Positions 1 to 8,860 of a stretch of 64,000 bases of DNA are shown here, piece after piece. Source of the DNA: Affinundibacterium seohonense. Lineage in GTDB: Bacteria; Pseudomonadota; Gammaproteobacteria; Burkholderiales; Burkholderiaceae_D. The position numbers and the translations under genes are program-made. Numbering within the stretch: the stretch's first letter is position 1; every line of letters starts with the position of its first letter. The notes below the pieces were generated by a model. It was not told the DNA's origin, ran no database searches, and saw nothing but the letters and a program-made list of their open reading frames with translations. Where the stretch lies: the NCBI RefSeq assembly GCF_014284305.1, contig NZ_JACOFW010000021.1, positions 22,036-86,035 of the forward strand, given 5' to 3'.

Positions 1-270
1 GATCGCATTATCGTTAAACGTTTGGATCAAGAAACAAAAACAGCATCCGGTATCGTTTTGCCTGACGCAGCAGCAGAGAAACCAGATCAAGGTGAAGTAC
101 TGGCTGTCGGTAACGGCAAAGTATTGGAAAACGGCACAGTGCGCGCTTTAGAAGTTAAAGTCGGCGACCGCGTGTTGTTCGGCAAATATTCTGGTCAAGC
201 TGTCAAAGTTGACGGCAATGAAGTCTTGGTAATGCGCGAAGAAGACGTTTTCGCGATTGTTCAGAAGTAA
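1..270 (+). CDS. groES: Co-chaperonin GroES (5' end outside window)
   Basis: This is the 10-kDa co-chaperonin that caps the GroEL ring during ATP-driven protein folding in the cytoplasm. The reading frame is open from base 1, so the start codon and the first few residues lie before the window; about 89 codons are visible of the usual 96 or so. The mobile-loop region ([11 protein letters not shown]) and the conserved [12 protein letters not shown] segment are clear, and the protein ends in the expected [10 protein letters not shown]. groEL follows 43 bases downstream on the same strand, the standard groESL operon. The promoter, and any HrcA or sigma-32 control site, would be upstream of the window and cannot be judged. 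Confidence 0.97.
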   Translation, partial: DRIIVKRLDQETKTASGIVLPDAAAEKPDQGEVLAVGNGKVLENGTVRALEVKVGDRVLFGKYSGQAVKVDGNEVLVMREEDVFAIVQK

Positions 271-274
271 TTGA

Positions 275-1963
<1,689 letters not shown>

Positions 1964-2060
1964 TTTTGCCCGCATGCATTGAGCAGAAAGTCTGTTCAAT
2001 GCATCATGCAATTTGTTCGCACAAGCAGTAAATGTAATACACACTACACACACAAAAGAG

Positions 2061-2094
2061 AAAGCCTCGTTACTTCGGTAACGAGGCTTTTTTA
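2061..2094 (+). terminator. Rho-independent terminator of groESL
   Basis: A 13-bp perfect stem (AAAGCCTCGTTAC paired with GTAACGAGGCTTT) closes a TTCG tetraloop and runs into a T tract. It sits about 100 bases after the groEL stop. This is a textbook intrinsic terminator for the groESL transcript. The A-rich left arm could also allow some termination on the other strand. Confidence 0.95.
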
Positions 2095-2140
2095 TTGCTG
2101 ATAAATTCAAAATTTTGGAAAGCCTAAATTTCGATAGTGA

Positions 2141-2271
2141 GTCATTCCAGCGAAGGCGGATTAGCATCGCTCCTGCGTAGGCTGGAGTCCAGCGACTTTG
2201 CTTAGGCAACGAACGGCACTAGATTCCTGCCTTCGCAGGAATGACAAGCTGTGCTGTTGCTTCTCGTTTCG
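2141..2271. repeat. Dispersed palindromic repeat, copy 1
   Basis: About 105 bases (2167-2271) match the block at 2363-2465 with scattered substitutions: both hold TCGCTCCTGCGTAGGC, CCAGCGACTTTGCT, CAACGAACG and GATTCCTGCC followed by CGCAGGAATGACA. The unit has two internal palindromes, CTCCTGCGTAGGCTGGAG and ATTCCTGCC-TTCGCAGGAAT. Repeats of this type are common between genes in Burkholderiales. No coding potential is seen. Part of the 606-base groEL-efflux gap. Confidence 0.8.
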
Positions 2272-2362
2272 CCTTTTTTCATGAGGTCAGAAGACGCTTC
2301 TCTATAAGGATCAAGCGGTCTTCAAGGCACACGAGTCGAATAAACAGTAAAAACAATTAGGG

Positions 2363-2465
2363 TCGCTCCTGCGTAGGCAGGAGCCCAGCGACTTTGCTCA
2401 GACAACGAACGACGCTAGATTCCTGCCTGCGCAGGAATGACATACTGTGCTGTTGTTTCGCTTTC
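2363..2465. repeat. Dispersed palindromic repeat, copy 2
   Basis: Second copy of the repeat at 2141-2271, in the same orientation about 195 bases further on. Its palindromes are tighter: CTCCTGCGTAGGCAGGAG and ATTCCTGCCTGCGCAGGAAT. It retains the shared trailer TGTGCTGTTG. The two copies differ by many point changes, so the duplication is not recent or they inserted independently. Confidence 0.8.
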
Positions 2466-2569
2466 ATCCTTCATTCATGATGTCAAAAGACTGTTGGAGA
2501 TTCCTATCCGTAGACACAGAACACCAAACTGAATTCAACACTTAAAGGCAAATACATTCATCCAAAACC

Positions 2570-5500
2570 TCAACGATGCTTCCCTTTCCCAAGCAGACGT
2601 TTAATCCAATGTTCAAAATCATCAACGTAGGTAAACACCGCTGGCACAACTAACAAACTCAATAGCGTCGAGGTAATCAATCCACCAATCACGGCAATGG
2701 CCATTGGCGAGCGGAAACTAGGATCAGCGCCCCAGCCTAATGCTAGCGGCATCATGCCAGCACCCATGGCAATGGTGGTCATGATGATCGGACGGCTACG
2801 TTTGTGGCAGGCATCGACTAAGGCGGCAAATCGATCCATGCCAGCACTACGCGCAATAATCGCGTAATCAACCAGCAAGATCGAATTTTTGGTGACGATC
2901 CCCATCAGCATAATCAAACCGATCATCGACGGCATTGACAGCGCACGTCCGGTAATCAGCAAGGCGACAAAGGCACCACCAATACTGAGCGGTAATGCGG
3001 CGAGAATCGTAACGGGTTGCAAGAAATCTTTAAATAACAAAACCAAGACACCGTAGATACACAAGACACCGATCAACATAGCAATACCAAAACTGGCGAA
3101 CAAGGCAGCCATTTCTTGGGCATCCCCCAACTCGGCAATACTGACCGATGGTGGCAGATTTTTCATAGTCGGTAATGCGCGCGCCTCTTCGTTAACTTCG
3201 CCCAATTGACGCCCACCTAACTCCACGTCGAGAGTCACGTTACGGCTGCGATTAAGTCGATCAATTTGGGCTGGGCCCGAATCCATGGAGACCGTTGCGA
3301 CACTACCGATCATCACTGGACCATGACGCCCCGGAACGGTTAATCGCTCAATGGCTGTTAAATCGGCCCTGACCTCATCCGGCAGTTTTACTCGAATCGG
3401 TACCTGACGTTGCGCCAAATTCATTTTCGATAGTGCCATATCGTAATCGCCAGCCGTTGCTACACGCACCGTTTCACCGATACTTTCAGCGGTAACACCA
3501 AGGTCTGCGGCTTTGGCCAAATCTGGTTTGACGATAATTTCTGGACGGACTAATGACGCACTGGAGCTGACATTACCGATCCCTTTCAGGCTACGCAATT
3601 CACGTTCGACTTGACGTGCTGTTTCTAACAGCGCAACTGGGTCTTCGCTCTTTAATACCAGCTGTAATTTCACGCCAGTATCAAGTGGGCCGACTGAGAA
3701 CTTTGCACCAGAAATGTCATTCATTTTGCTGCGAATCACATTATCCAAATCTGTCATCGCTTCTTTTCTGTCATTTCTGTGCACAGCTGTCACGGTCAAT
3801 ACCGCACGCCGCGCTTCTGCAGCCGCTCCAGGTGCAAAAGCATCGCCACTAGAACCGCCACCGATAGAGCTAAATACGCCAGTGATTCCTTTCACCGACA
3901 TGATGGCGAGACGTGCTTGTTCGGCAATTGTGCTGGTTTCTGCTAGGGTGCTTCCAGGTGGAAGTTCAATGTTCACCTGCGTTTGCGCGCGATCTGATGG
4001 AGGCACAAAACCTGTCGGTAACAAACCGACCAATCCTATCGATGCCATAAAAAAGGCCGCAGCAGAAATGATCGTGATCAGGCGATGGCGCAAACACCAT
4101 TGCATAGTCGCCATATAACGCTGCATCATCCAACCGTCAGGTTTATCGTGAATATTGCCGGCTGCATCTTTCTTTGGTGCTTTCAAAATATAAGCGGCCA
4201 TCATCGGCGTGAGCAAACGTGCCACCACCAACGAAGCGAGAATCGCAATCACGGCCGTCCAACCAAATTGTTTAAAGAAGAGTCCAGGTACACCGCCCAT
4301 AAATGCCGTCGGTAAAAATACGGCGACTAAGGCAAAGGTGGTGGCAATGACCGCCATCCCGATTTCATCAGCGGCTTCAGTCGCCGCCTCCATCGGTGTT
4401 TTGCCCATCTGTAAATGGCGCGCAATATTCTCGATTTCGACAATGGCATCATCGACCAAAACACCGACTACTAACGCCAGGGACAAGAGTGTCACGGTAT
4501 TTAAGGTATAGCCGAAATACTGTAATCCTAAAAATGTTGGAATCACAGACAAAGGTAAAGCCGCTGCCGCCACTAAGGTCGAACGCCAATCGCGCAAGAA
4601 CCACCACACCACCAAAATCGCCAGCAAAGCACCTTCGTAGAGGAGCTCCATCGAGCCATTGAAGTTTTCCTCTACGGGTTGGGCGTTATCAATTGCATGT
4701 TTGAATAAATACTTGGGATTATTTCTTTGCAGCTCAGTGATGGCCGTTCGAGTCCCCTTGGCAACATCCACCTCCGATGCGCCCTTGGTGCGGAAGATTT
4801 CAAATCCGACCACCGATTTCCCATTATAAGTAGCGCGAGAACGTGGTTCACTCACAGTGTCTAACACTTGGGCCACTTGATCCAAACGAATATGACGTCC
4901 ATCCGGCAAAGGGATATCCATGTTTGCCAATTCTTCGGCCGTTTTGACCGTGGCGATCGTACGCACAGCTTGCTCTGCACCACTGACGTCACCGCGCCCG
5001 CCAGGCGCTTCTTTTTGCACAATTTTTAGACGTCGCGAAACATCCACTGCAGAGACATTCAAGGCCGCCATTTTGTTGGCGTCCAATTCCACTCGCACTT
5101 CACGATTAACCCCGCCCATACGTTTAACGGCACCCACACCCGGCACACTGCGCAAACGTTTAGATACAGTGTTATCGACGAACCAGCTCAAGTCTTGTTC
5201 GTCGGGCGTGGTGTTATCGCCAGCGACGCTGGGATTGTCTTTTGCTGGCGGTGCCGCTTCGATGGTGTAAGTCAAAATGACACGTCCGGCGGTCGACATT
5301 TTTGTCACCGTCGGATCGCGCATTTCGCTCGGCAAATCCGCCCGCACGGTTGCCACGGCGTCACGGACTTCATTCACGGCATCGGACAAAACCTTTTCGA
5401 GGATGAACTCAACTGTGACGGAAACATTGCCATCTAAGACTTTGGTGTAGACATTTTTTACACCTTGCAAACTAGCTACGGCATCTTCAATCTTGCGTGC

Positions 5501-5689
5501 AACTTCCGTTTCTAACTGGGCGGGAGCGGCACCAGGCAAACTGGCATTGACCGTCACCAAAGGTAGTTCAATATCAGGAAAATCCTGCACAATGGTGCTA
5601 CGGAAAGACAAAATCCCTGCCAGACTCAGCAAGGCAAACAACATGATTGCTGGGATGGGATTTTTGATCGAGAGCGTGGAAAAATTCAT
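2570..5689 (-). CDS. RND efflux pump inner-membrane permease (AcrB/MexB superfamily)
   Basis: Proton-driven resistance-nodulation-division transporter that exports substrates from the periplasm and inner leaflet in a tripartite complex. At 1039 residues it has the usual length. It has the N-terminal membrane segment, two periplasmic loops, and the transmembrane-4 acidic pair in VGVLVDDAIVEIENI. The second half has the matching lysine segment MGIVTKNSILLVDYA, so the proton relay is intact. It lies 9 bases after the adaptor gene on the same strand, an evident two-gene operon. No outer-membrane TolC-type partner is encoded nearby, so a shared channel elsewhere is presumed. Substrate cannot be told from sequence; the composition fits a hydrophobe/amphiphile pump rather than a heavy-metal CusA type. 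Confidence 0.93.
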   Translation of the reverse strand: MNFSTLSIKNPIPAIMLFALLSLAGILSFRSTIVQDFPDIELPLVTVNASLPGAAPAQLETEVARKIEDAVASLQGVKNVYTKVLDGNVSVTVEFILEKVLSDAVNEVRDAVATVRADLPSEMRDPTVTKMSTAGRVILTYTIEAAPPAKDNPSVAGDNTTPDEQDLSWFVDNTVSKRLRSVPGVGAVKRMGGVNREVRVELDANKMAALNVSAVDVSRRLKIVQKEAPGGRGDVSGAEQAVRTIATVKTAEELANMDIPLPDGRHIRLDQVAQVLDTVSEPRSRATYNGKSVVGFEIFRTKGASEVDVAKGTRTAITELQRNNPKYLFKHAIDNAQPVEENFNGSMELLYEGALLAILVVWWFLRDWRSTLVAAAALPLSVIPTFLGLQYFGYTLNTVTLLSLALVVGVLVDDAIVEIENIARHLQMGKTPMEAATEAADEIGMAVIATTFALVAVFLPTAFMGGVPGLFFKQFGWTAVIAILASLVVARLLTPMMAAYILKAPKKDAAGNIHDKPDGWMMQRYMATMQWCLRHRLITIISAAAFFMASIGLVGLLPTGFVPPSDRAQTQVNIELPPGSTLAETSTIAEQARLAIMSVKGITGVFSSIGGGSSGDAFAPGAAAEARRAVLTVTAVHRNDRKEAMTDLDNVIRSKMNDISGAKFSVGPLDTGVKLQLVLKSEDPVALLETARQVERELRSLKGIGNVSSSASLVRPEIIVKPDLAKAADLGVTAESIGETVRVATAGDYDMALSKMNLAQRQVPIRVKLPDEVRADLTAIERLTVPGRHGPVMIGSVATVSMDSGPAQIDRLNRSRNVTLDVELGGRQLGEVNEEARALPTMKNLPPSVSIAELGDAQEMAALFASFGIAMLIGVLCIYGVLVLLFKDFLQPVTILAALPLSIGGAFVALLITGRALSMPSMIGLIMLMGIVTKNSILLVDYAIIARSAGMDRFAALVDACHKRSRPIIMTTIAMGAGMMPLALGWGADPSFRSPMAIAVIGGLITSTLLSLLVVPAVFTYVDDFEHWIKRLLGKGKHR

Positions 5690-5698
5690 AGTCCGCCT

Positions 5699-6868
5699 CT
5701 ATTTCTTTGTCGCAGGAACTGGATTGGCAGTTGGTGTGATGGGTGCGGCCACCAATTTCACCAGATCACCATCATTCAAAAAGCCGACCCCACTTGCAGC
5801 GATTTGCGTACCCGCGTTAATGCCGCCGAGGATCTCAATTTGTTCTGCACCATTGACTTGCATACGACGCCCTGTTTGCACTTTAACCTGGGTCACACGC
5901 TGATCAGGATTGAGTTTGAACACATAGCTAAAGCCATCACGCACCACTACGGCTTGTTGGGGAATCGTCATCGCAGCAGAGCTTCCGAGCATAAACTCGC
6001 CTCGGGCGAACATACCTGGTTTAAATGCGTTACTGAGTTTTTTGTCTTTGGCTGGCAAGAGATCGACATACACCAAACCAATGCGATTATTGACATCAAC
6101 GGTCGGTGCAACCATGCGAACTTTAGCCTGCGCCTGTTCCCCATTGGGCGCAATCACGGTGACGGACATGCCGCTAGCGATTTTACTCAAGTCTGCGGAA
6201 GTGACTTCAGCGCGCCACTCCAGACGTCCTTGACGTATCAGTCGAAATAGTTCAGCACCATTACCAACGACCGCTCCCACCGTCGCGGTACGTGCAGAGA
6301 TAATGCCTGCGTCAGGTGCCAGAACTTGCGTGTATTTCAAACGAATTTGCTGCACATCGAGGCTCGCTTTAGCTGCAGCAACTCGGGCTTTCGCAGTTTG
6401 TTCTGCGGTTAGATATTGGCCAATCTGTTGTTTGCTAATCGCACCACTTGCTTGCAGTCCGCGGGCTCGGTCGGCGTTCGTGACAGCCTCAACCGCGGTC
6501 GCTTCTGCTTCAAGCAATGCGGCTTTTGCCTGCGCCACATCGGCATTAACTGCCTCGCTGGCAAAACGTGCCAAGACCTGTCCTCGATTGACTACATCAC
6601 CGACATTGACTAAAACCTCCGCAATTCGCAAGCCGCTGGACTCGGAGCCAATGATGGCTTCCTGCCAAGCGGCTAGGCTACCGTTTGCGGTTAGTTTGGT
6701 CGCCATTTGCGCTTGGCCAACCTGTGTCGCCGTCACTGTCAACGAGGGCTTTGCACTGGCACTGACCGCCTTGGCGTTGGCACTAGCAGCGTTCTGCGCC
6801 TTTGCTGGTGCGATTACCGACATAAAGACTAGTACTAACAACGGTAATGGTATTGATATCGTTTTCAT
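5699..6868 (-). CDS. RND efflux periplasmic adaptor (membrane fusion protein)
   Basis: Periplasmic adaptor that links the RND permease to an outer-membrane channel. The frame stays open upstream to a TTG and ATG at 6886 and 6883, but the ATG at 6868 is chosen because AAAGAGG sits 5 bases before it and it starts a clean signal peptide (MKTISIPLPLLVLVF... ending APAKA). The protein is then about 389 residues. The order is half a barrel-sandwich domain, an alpha-helical hairpin (residues about 100-170, Ala/Glu/Gln-rich), the second half with GIISARTATVGAVVGNGAELF, then the beta-barrel and membrane-proximal domains. It is upstream of, and presumably cotranscribed with, the permease, and just downstream of a TetR-type gene. 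Confidence 0.92.
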   Translation of the reverse strand: MKTISIPLPLLVLVFMSVIAPAKAQNAASANAKAVSASAKPSLTVTATQVGQAQMATKLTANGSLAAWQEAIIGSESSGLRIAEVLVNVGDVVNRGQVLARFASEAVNADVAQAKAALLEAEATAVEAVTNADRARGLQASGAISKQQIGQYLTAEQTAKARVAAAKASLDVQQIRLKYTQVLAPDAGIISARTATVGAVVGNGAELFRLIRQGRLEWRAEVTSADLSKIASGMSVTVIAPNGEQAQAKVRMVAPTVDVNNRIGLVYVDLLPAKDKKLSNAFKPGMFARGEFMLGSSAAMTIPQQAVVVRDGFSYVFKLNPDQRVTQVKVQTGRRMQVNGAEQIEILGGINAGTQIAASGVGFLNDGDLVKLVAAPITPTANPVPATKK

Positions 6869-6902
6869 CGTAACCTCTTTCATCAATTTAATTTATCAAT
6901 CT

Positions 6903-7652
6903 TTACGTGGATGCACTGAGTCGACGCTGTCGCTCTTGCTCACACATGCACAGGGCGTATTCAACCAAACGTGAAGCGTAGTCATCGATGGCTTTTTCTT
7001 TGGTAATCAAAGATGGACGCACAGCAAAAATCACGTCACTGCTCACCATCAAGGTCAGTGCTAAACCTGAGAGTGCGAAGGCTAGTCGATGTAAATCATC
7101 ATCTTCGCGTTTCACATCTAAATGTTTAGCGAGAAATTTGACCAGCGCTTTATGGGCGGGCTTAATTTGATGATCGATTTCTTCCATCCACAGCCCTGTC
7201 GGTTCTAGCATTTCGCGGATATGAAGTTTCATACAGTTTTGCGCAAGCTCACCATGTTTGAAGCTGTCGACAAAGGTTTGTATCAGAAGTTCGATCCCGC
7301 CACGCAGACTCAAGTCGGCTTGCAAAAATTGGCTGGGATGAATAGTTGGATTGCAGCGGGGATCATTAAAAACAGTGCGGTACAAATTTGCTTTATCACC
7401 AAAGTAGTAACTAATGGCGGAAATATTTACTTGTGCCGCTAATGCAATCTCACGTGTGGACGTGGAAGCAAAACCTTTTTCGGCGAATAACTTTAAGGCA
7501 CAAGTGAGCAAGCGTTCCCGGGCTTCTTGACCGTCGATGCGTTGAACTTTTTCCGCAGTCGGCTTTTTAGGAATCGCACCACTGTGCTTCGCCTTTTCGC
7601 TCACTGTTGTCGAGTCTATTGTCTTCGATGTGCTTTTTTTCATGTTGCGCAT
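6903..7652 (-). CDS. TetR-family transcriptional regulator (CecR-like)
   Basis: One-component repressor, probably of the downstream efflux genes and itself. The protein is 249 residues with a Lys/Ser/Thr-rich leader of about 40 residues. The DNA-binding helix-turn-helix follows near residues 45-90 (RERLLTCALKLFAEKGF, then STREIALAAQVNISAISYYF). The C-terminal half is helical and resembles the CecR/DUF1956 group, which is a family impression and not a firm assignment. ATG at 7652 and an in-frame ATG at 7643 are both possible starts. It is followed 34 bases later by the adaptor gene on the same strand. A 16-bp near-palindrome just upstream of the start is the likely operator. Confidence 0.88.
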   Translation of the reverse strand: MRNMKKSTSKTIDSTTVSEKAKHSGAIPKKPTAEKVQRIDGQEARERLLTCALKLFAEKGFASTSTREIALAAQVNISAISYYFGDKANLYRTVFNDPRCNPTIHPSQFLQADLSLRGGIELLIQTFVDSFKHGELAQNCMKLHIREMLEPTGLWMEEIDHQIKPAHKALVKFLAKHLDVKREDDDLHRLAFALSGLALTLMVSSDVIFAVRPSLITKEKAIDDYASRLVEYALCMCEQERQRRLSAST

Positions 7653-7665
7653 CCTAGCATATAAA

Positions 7666-7681
7666 TCAAACGATTGTTTGA
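7666..7681. promoter_or_regulatory. Candidate TetR-type operator
   Basis: TCAAACGATTGTTTGA is an almost perfect 16-bp palindrome (one mismatched pair) 13 bases upstream of the TetR gene start. Size, symmetry and place fit the operator of a dimeric TetR repressor controlling its own operon with the efflux genes. Assigned by symmetry and position only. Confidence 0.6.
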
Positions 7682-7721
7682 CTTAGTGATAGAGGGCACA
7701 TTATTGAAAAGTCTTAGGGAC

Positions 7722-8675
7722 TCAATTCATGTGATCTCTCGCTCTCTCAAGTCGCGCGGCATTTAACATGGTAAATGCCACAAGCATAACGACGAGCACC
7801 ACAATCCAGCGCACATAATCGAGTGGCAGTGACTTCACAATATAAGCAGCTAACAAAACCGCTGGCACCCCACCAATCGCCAAACCGAGTGCAGCTGATG
7901 GTAGATATTTTTGATTGCGGATAAAACCCAAACTACTAATCGGCATCAAAAATGCACACGATCCCATCATGATAGGAAAGGCCGCCAAAGGGCTCATACC
8001 AAGCAAACTCACTAAGATCATGCAAGGTGCGTAGAGTCCAATTCCCAACGGCATTAACAGACCCAAAATAAAGTTACCAGCCACGCCAACCCACCACTTC
8101 CAGCCAGTCAGTTGCAAAGCATCCAAGCCCGCAGGCAATAAGCCTAGCAAGGAACAGAGCATAATCAAGGCCGCGACCAAGAGAGCGATCCCCATTCCGA
8201 GACGAATCTGAACCCGCGGTAGCCTACCAACAACCGAAGTACCTAACCAAGCGCCTGATCCTGCCGCCAAGATCATCGGCAGTAAGGTTGCTGGCGCCAC
8301 ATCAACAATCTGAATAAAGATCAAAGCTTGGGTAATCGTCCCTAGGGTGTGACCAACATTTAAGGTACCCGGGATTAACTCATCAGGAACCAGTTTGCCA
8401 ATTCGAAAAAAAGCAGTACTGGGCGCAAAAGAACCAATACCCAAGGTATCAAAAAAATCCGTAATAGCGCCGATCAGAATTTCAACTGGTCTTGGCCAAT
8501 GCCATTCAACACCAGCTCGTCGCATTGCATACAGGCGCTTCGCCCAGGTCAATATAAAGAACAGCGCAAGGACAGCAAAGGTACTCAATAATCCCAAACT
8601 CAAATCACGGCTTTGCATATTGCAACCACTTAATAATAAAGTCGCGGGAAAAAGGTAGATAAGTTTCATTTCCAT
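7722..8675 (-). CDS. TauE/SafE-family membrane permease
   Basis: Polytopic inner-membrane protein of the sulfite exporter TauE/SafE family; members move sulfur-containing or other small anions, but the substrate here is unknown. About eight hydrophobic segments are visible, with the family-like motif GAITDFFDTLGIGSFAPSTA near the first repeat. The frame opens at a GTG at 8708, but ATGs at 8675 and 8669 follow a CAGGATGG element and are more likely starts. From 8669 the N-terminus has a signal-like run ending LLLSGC, which looks like a lipobox; this may be chance or a sign that the true start is the ATG at 8618. It is on its own transcript, divergent from the histidine kinase gene. Confidence 0.82.
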   Translation of the reverse strand: MEMKLIYLFPATLLLSGCNMQSRDLSLGLLSTFAVLALFFILTWAKRLYAMRRAGVEWHWPRPVEILIGAITDFFDTLGIGSFAPSTAFFRIGKLVPDELIPGTLNVGHTLGTITQALIFIQIVDVAPATLLPMILAAGSGAWLGTSVVGRLPRVQIRLGMGIALLVAALIMLCSLLGLLPAGLDALQLTGWKWWVGVAGNFILGLLMPLGIGLYAPCMILVSLLGMSPLAAFPIMMGSCAFLMPISSLGFIRNQKYLPSAALGLAIGGVPAVLLAAYIVKSLPLDYVRWIVVLVVMLVAFTMLNAARLERARDHMN

Positions 8676-8860
8676 CCTGTCGGTTGTAAAAGAATTGAAA
8701 AGTCGCACGCAAACATTGATATATTTAAAAAATATGTACTAGTATCCCCGCGGATCATGCATTCGACAAGTTCTTTTTTAAGACTGGATATTTTCCAACA
8801 AAAACCAGCAAAAATACGAGTAGAATCAACCCCGTTAGCAGCCGCCCATGCTCATCTATC

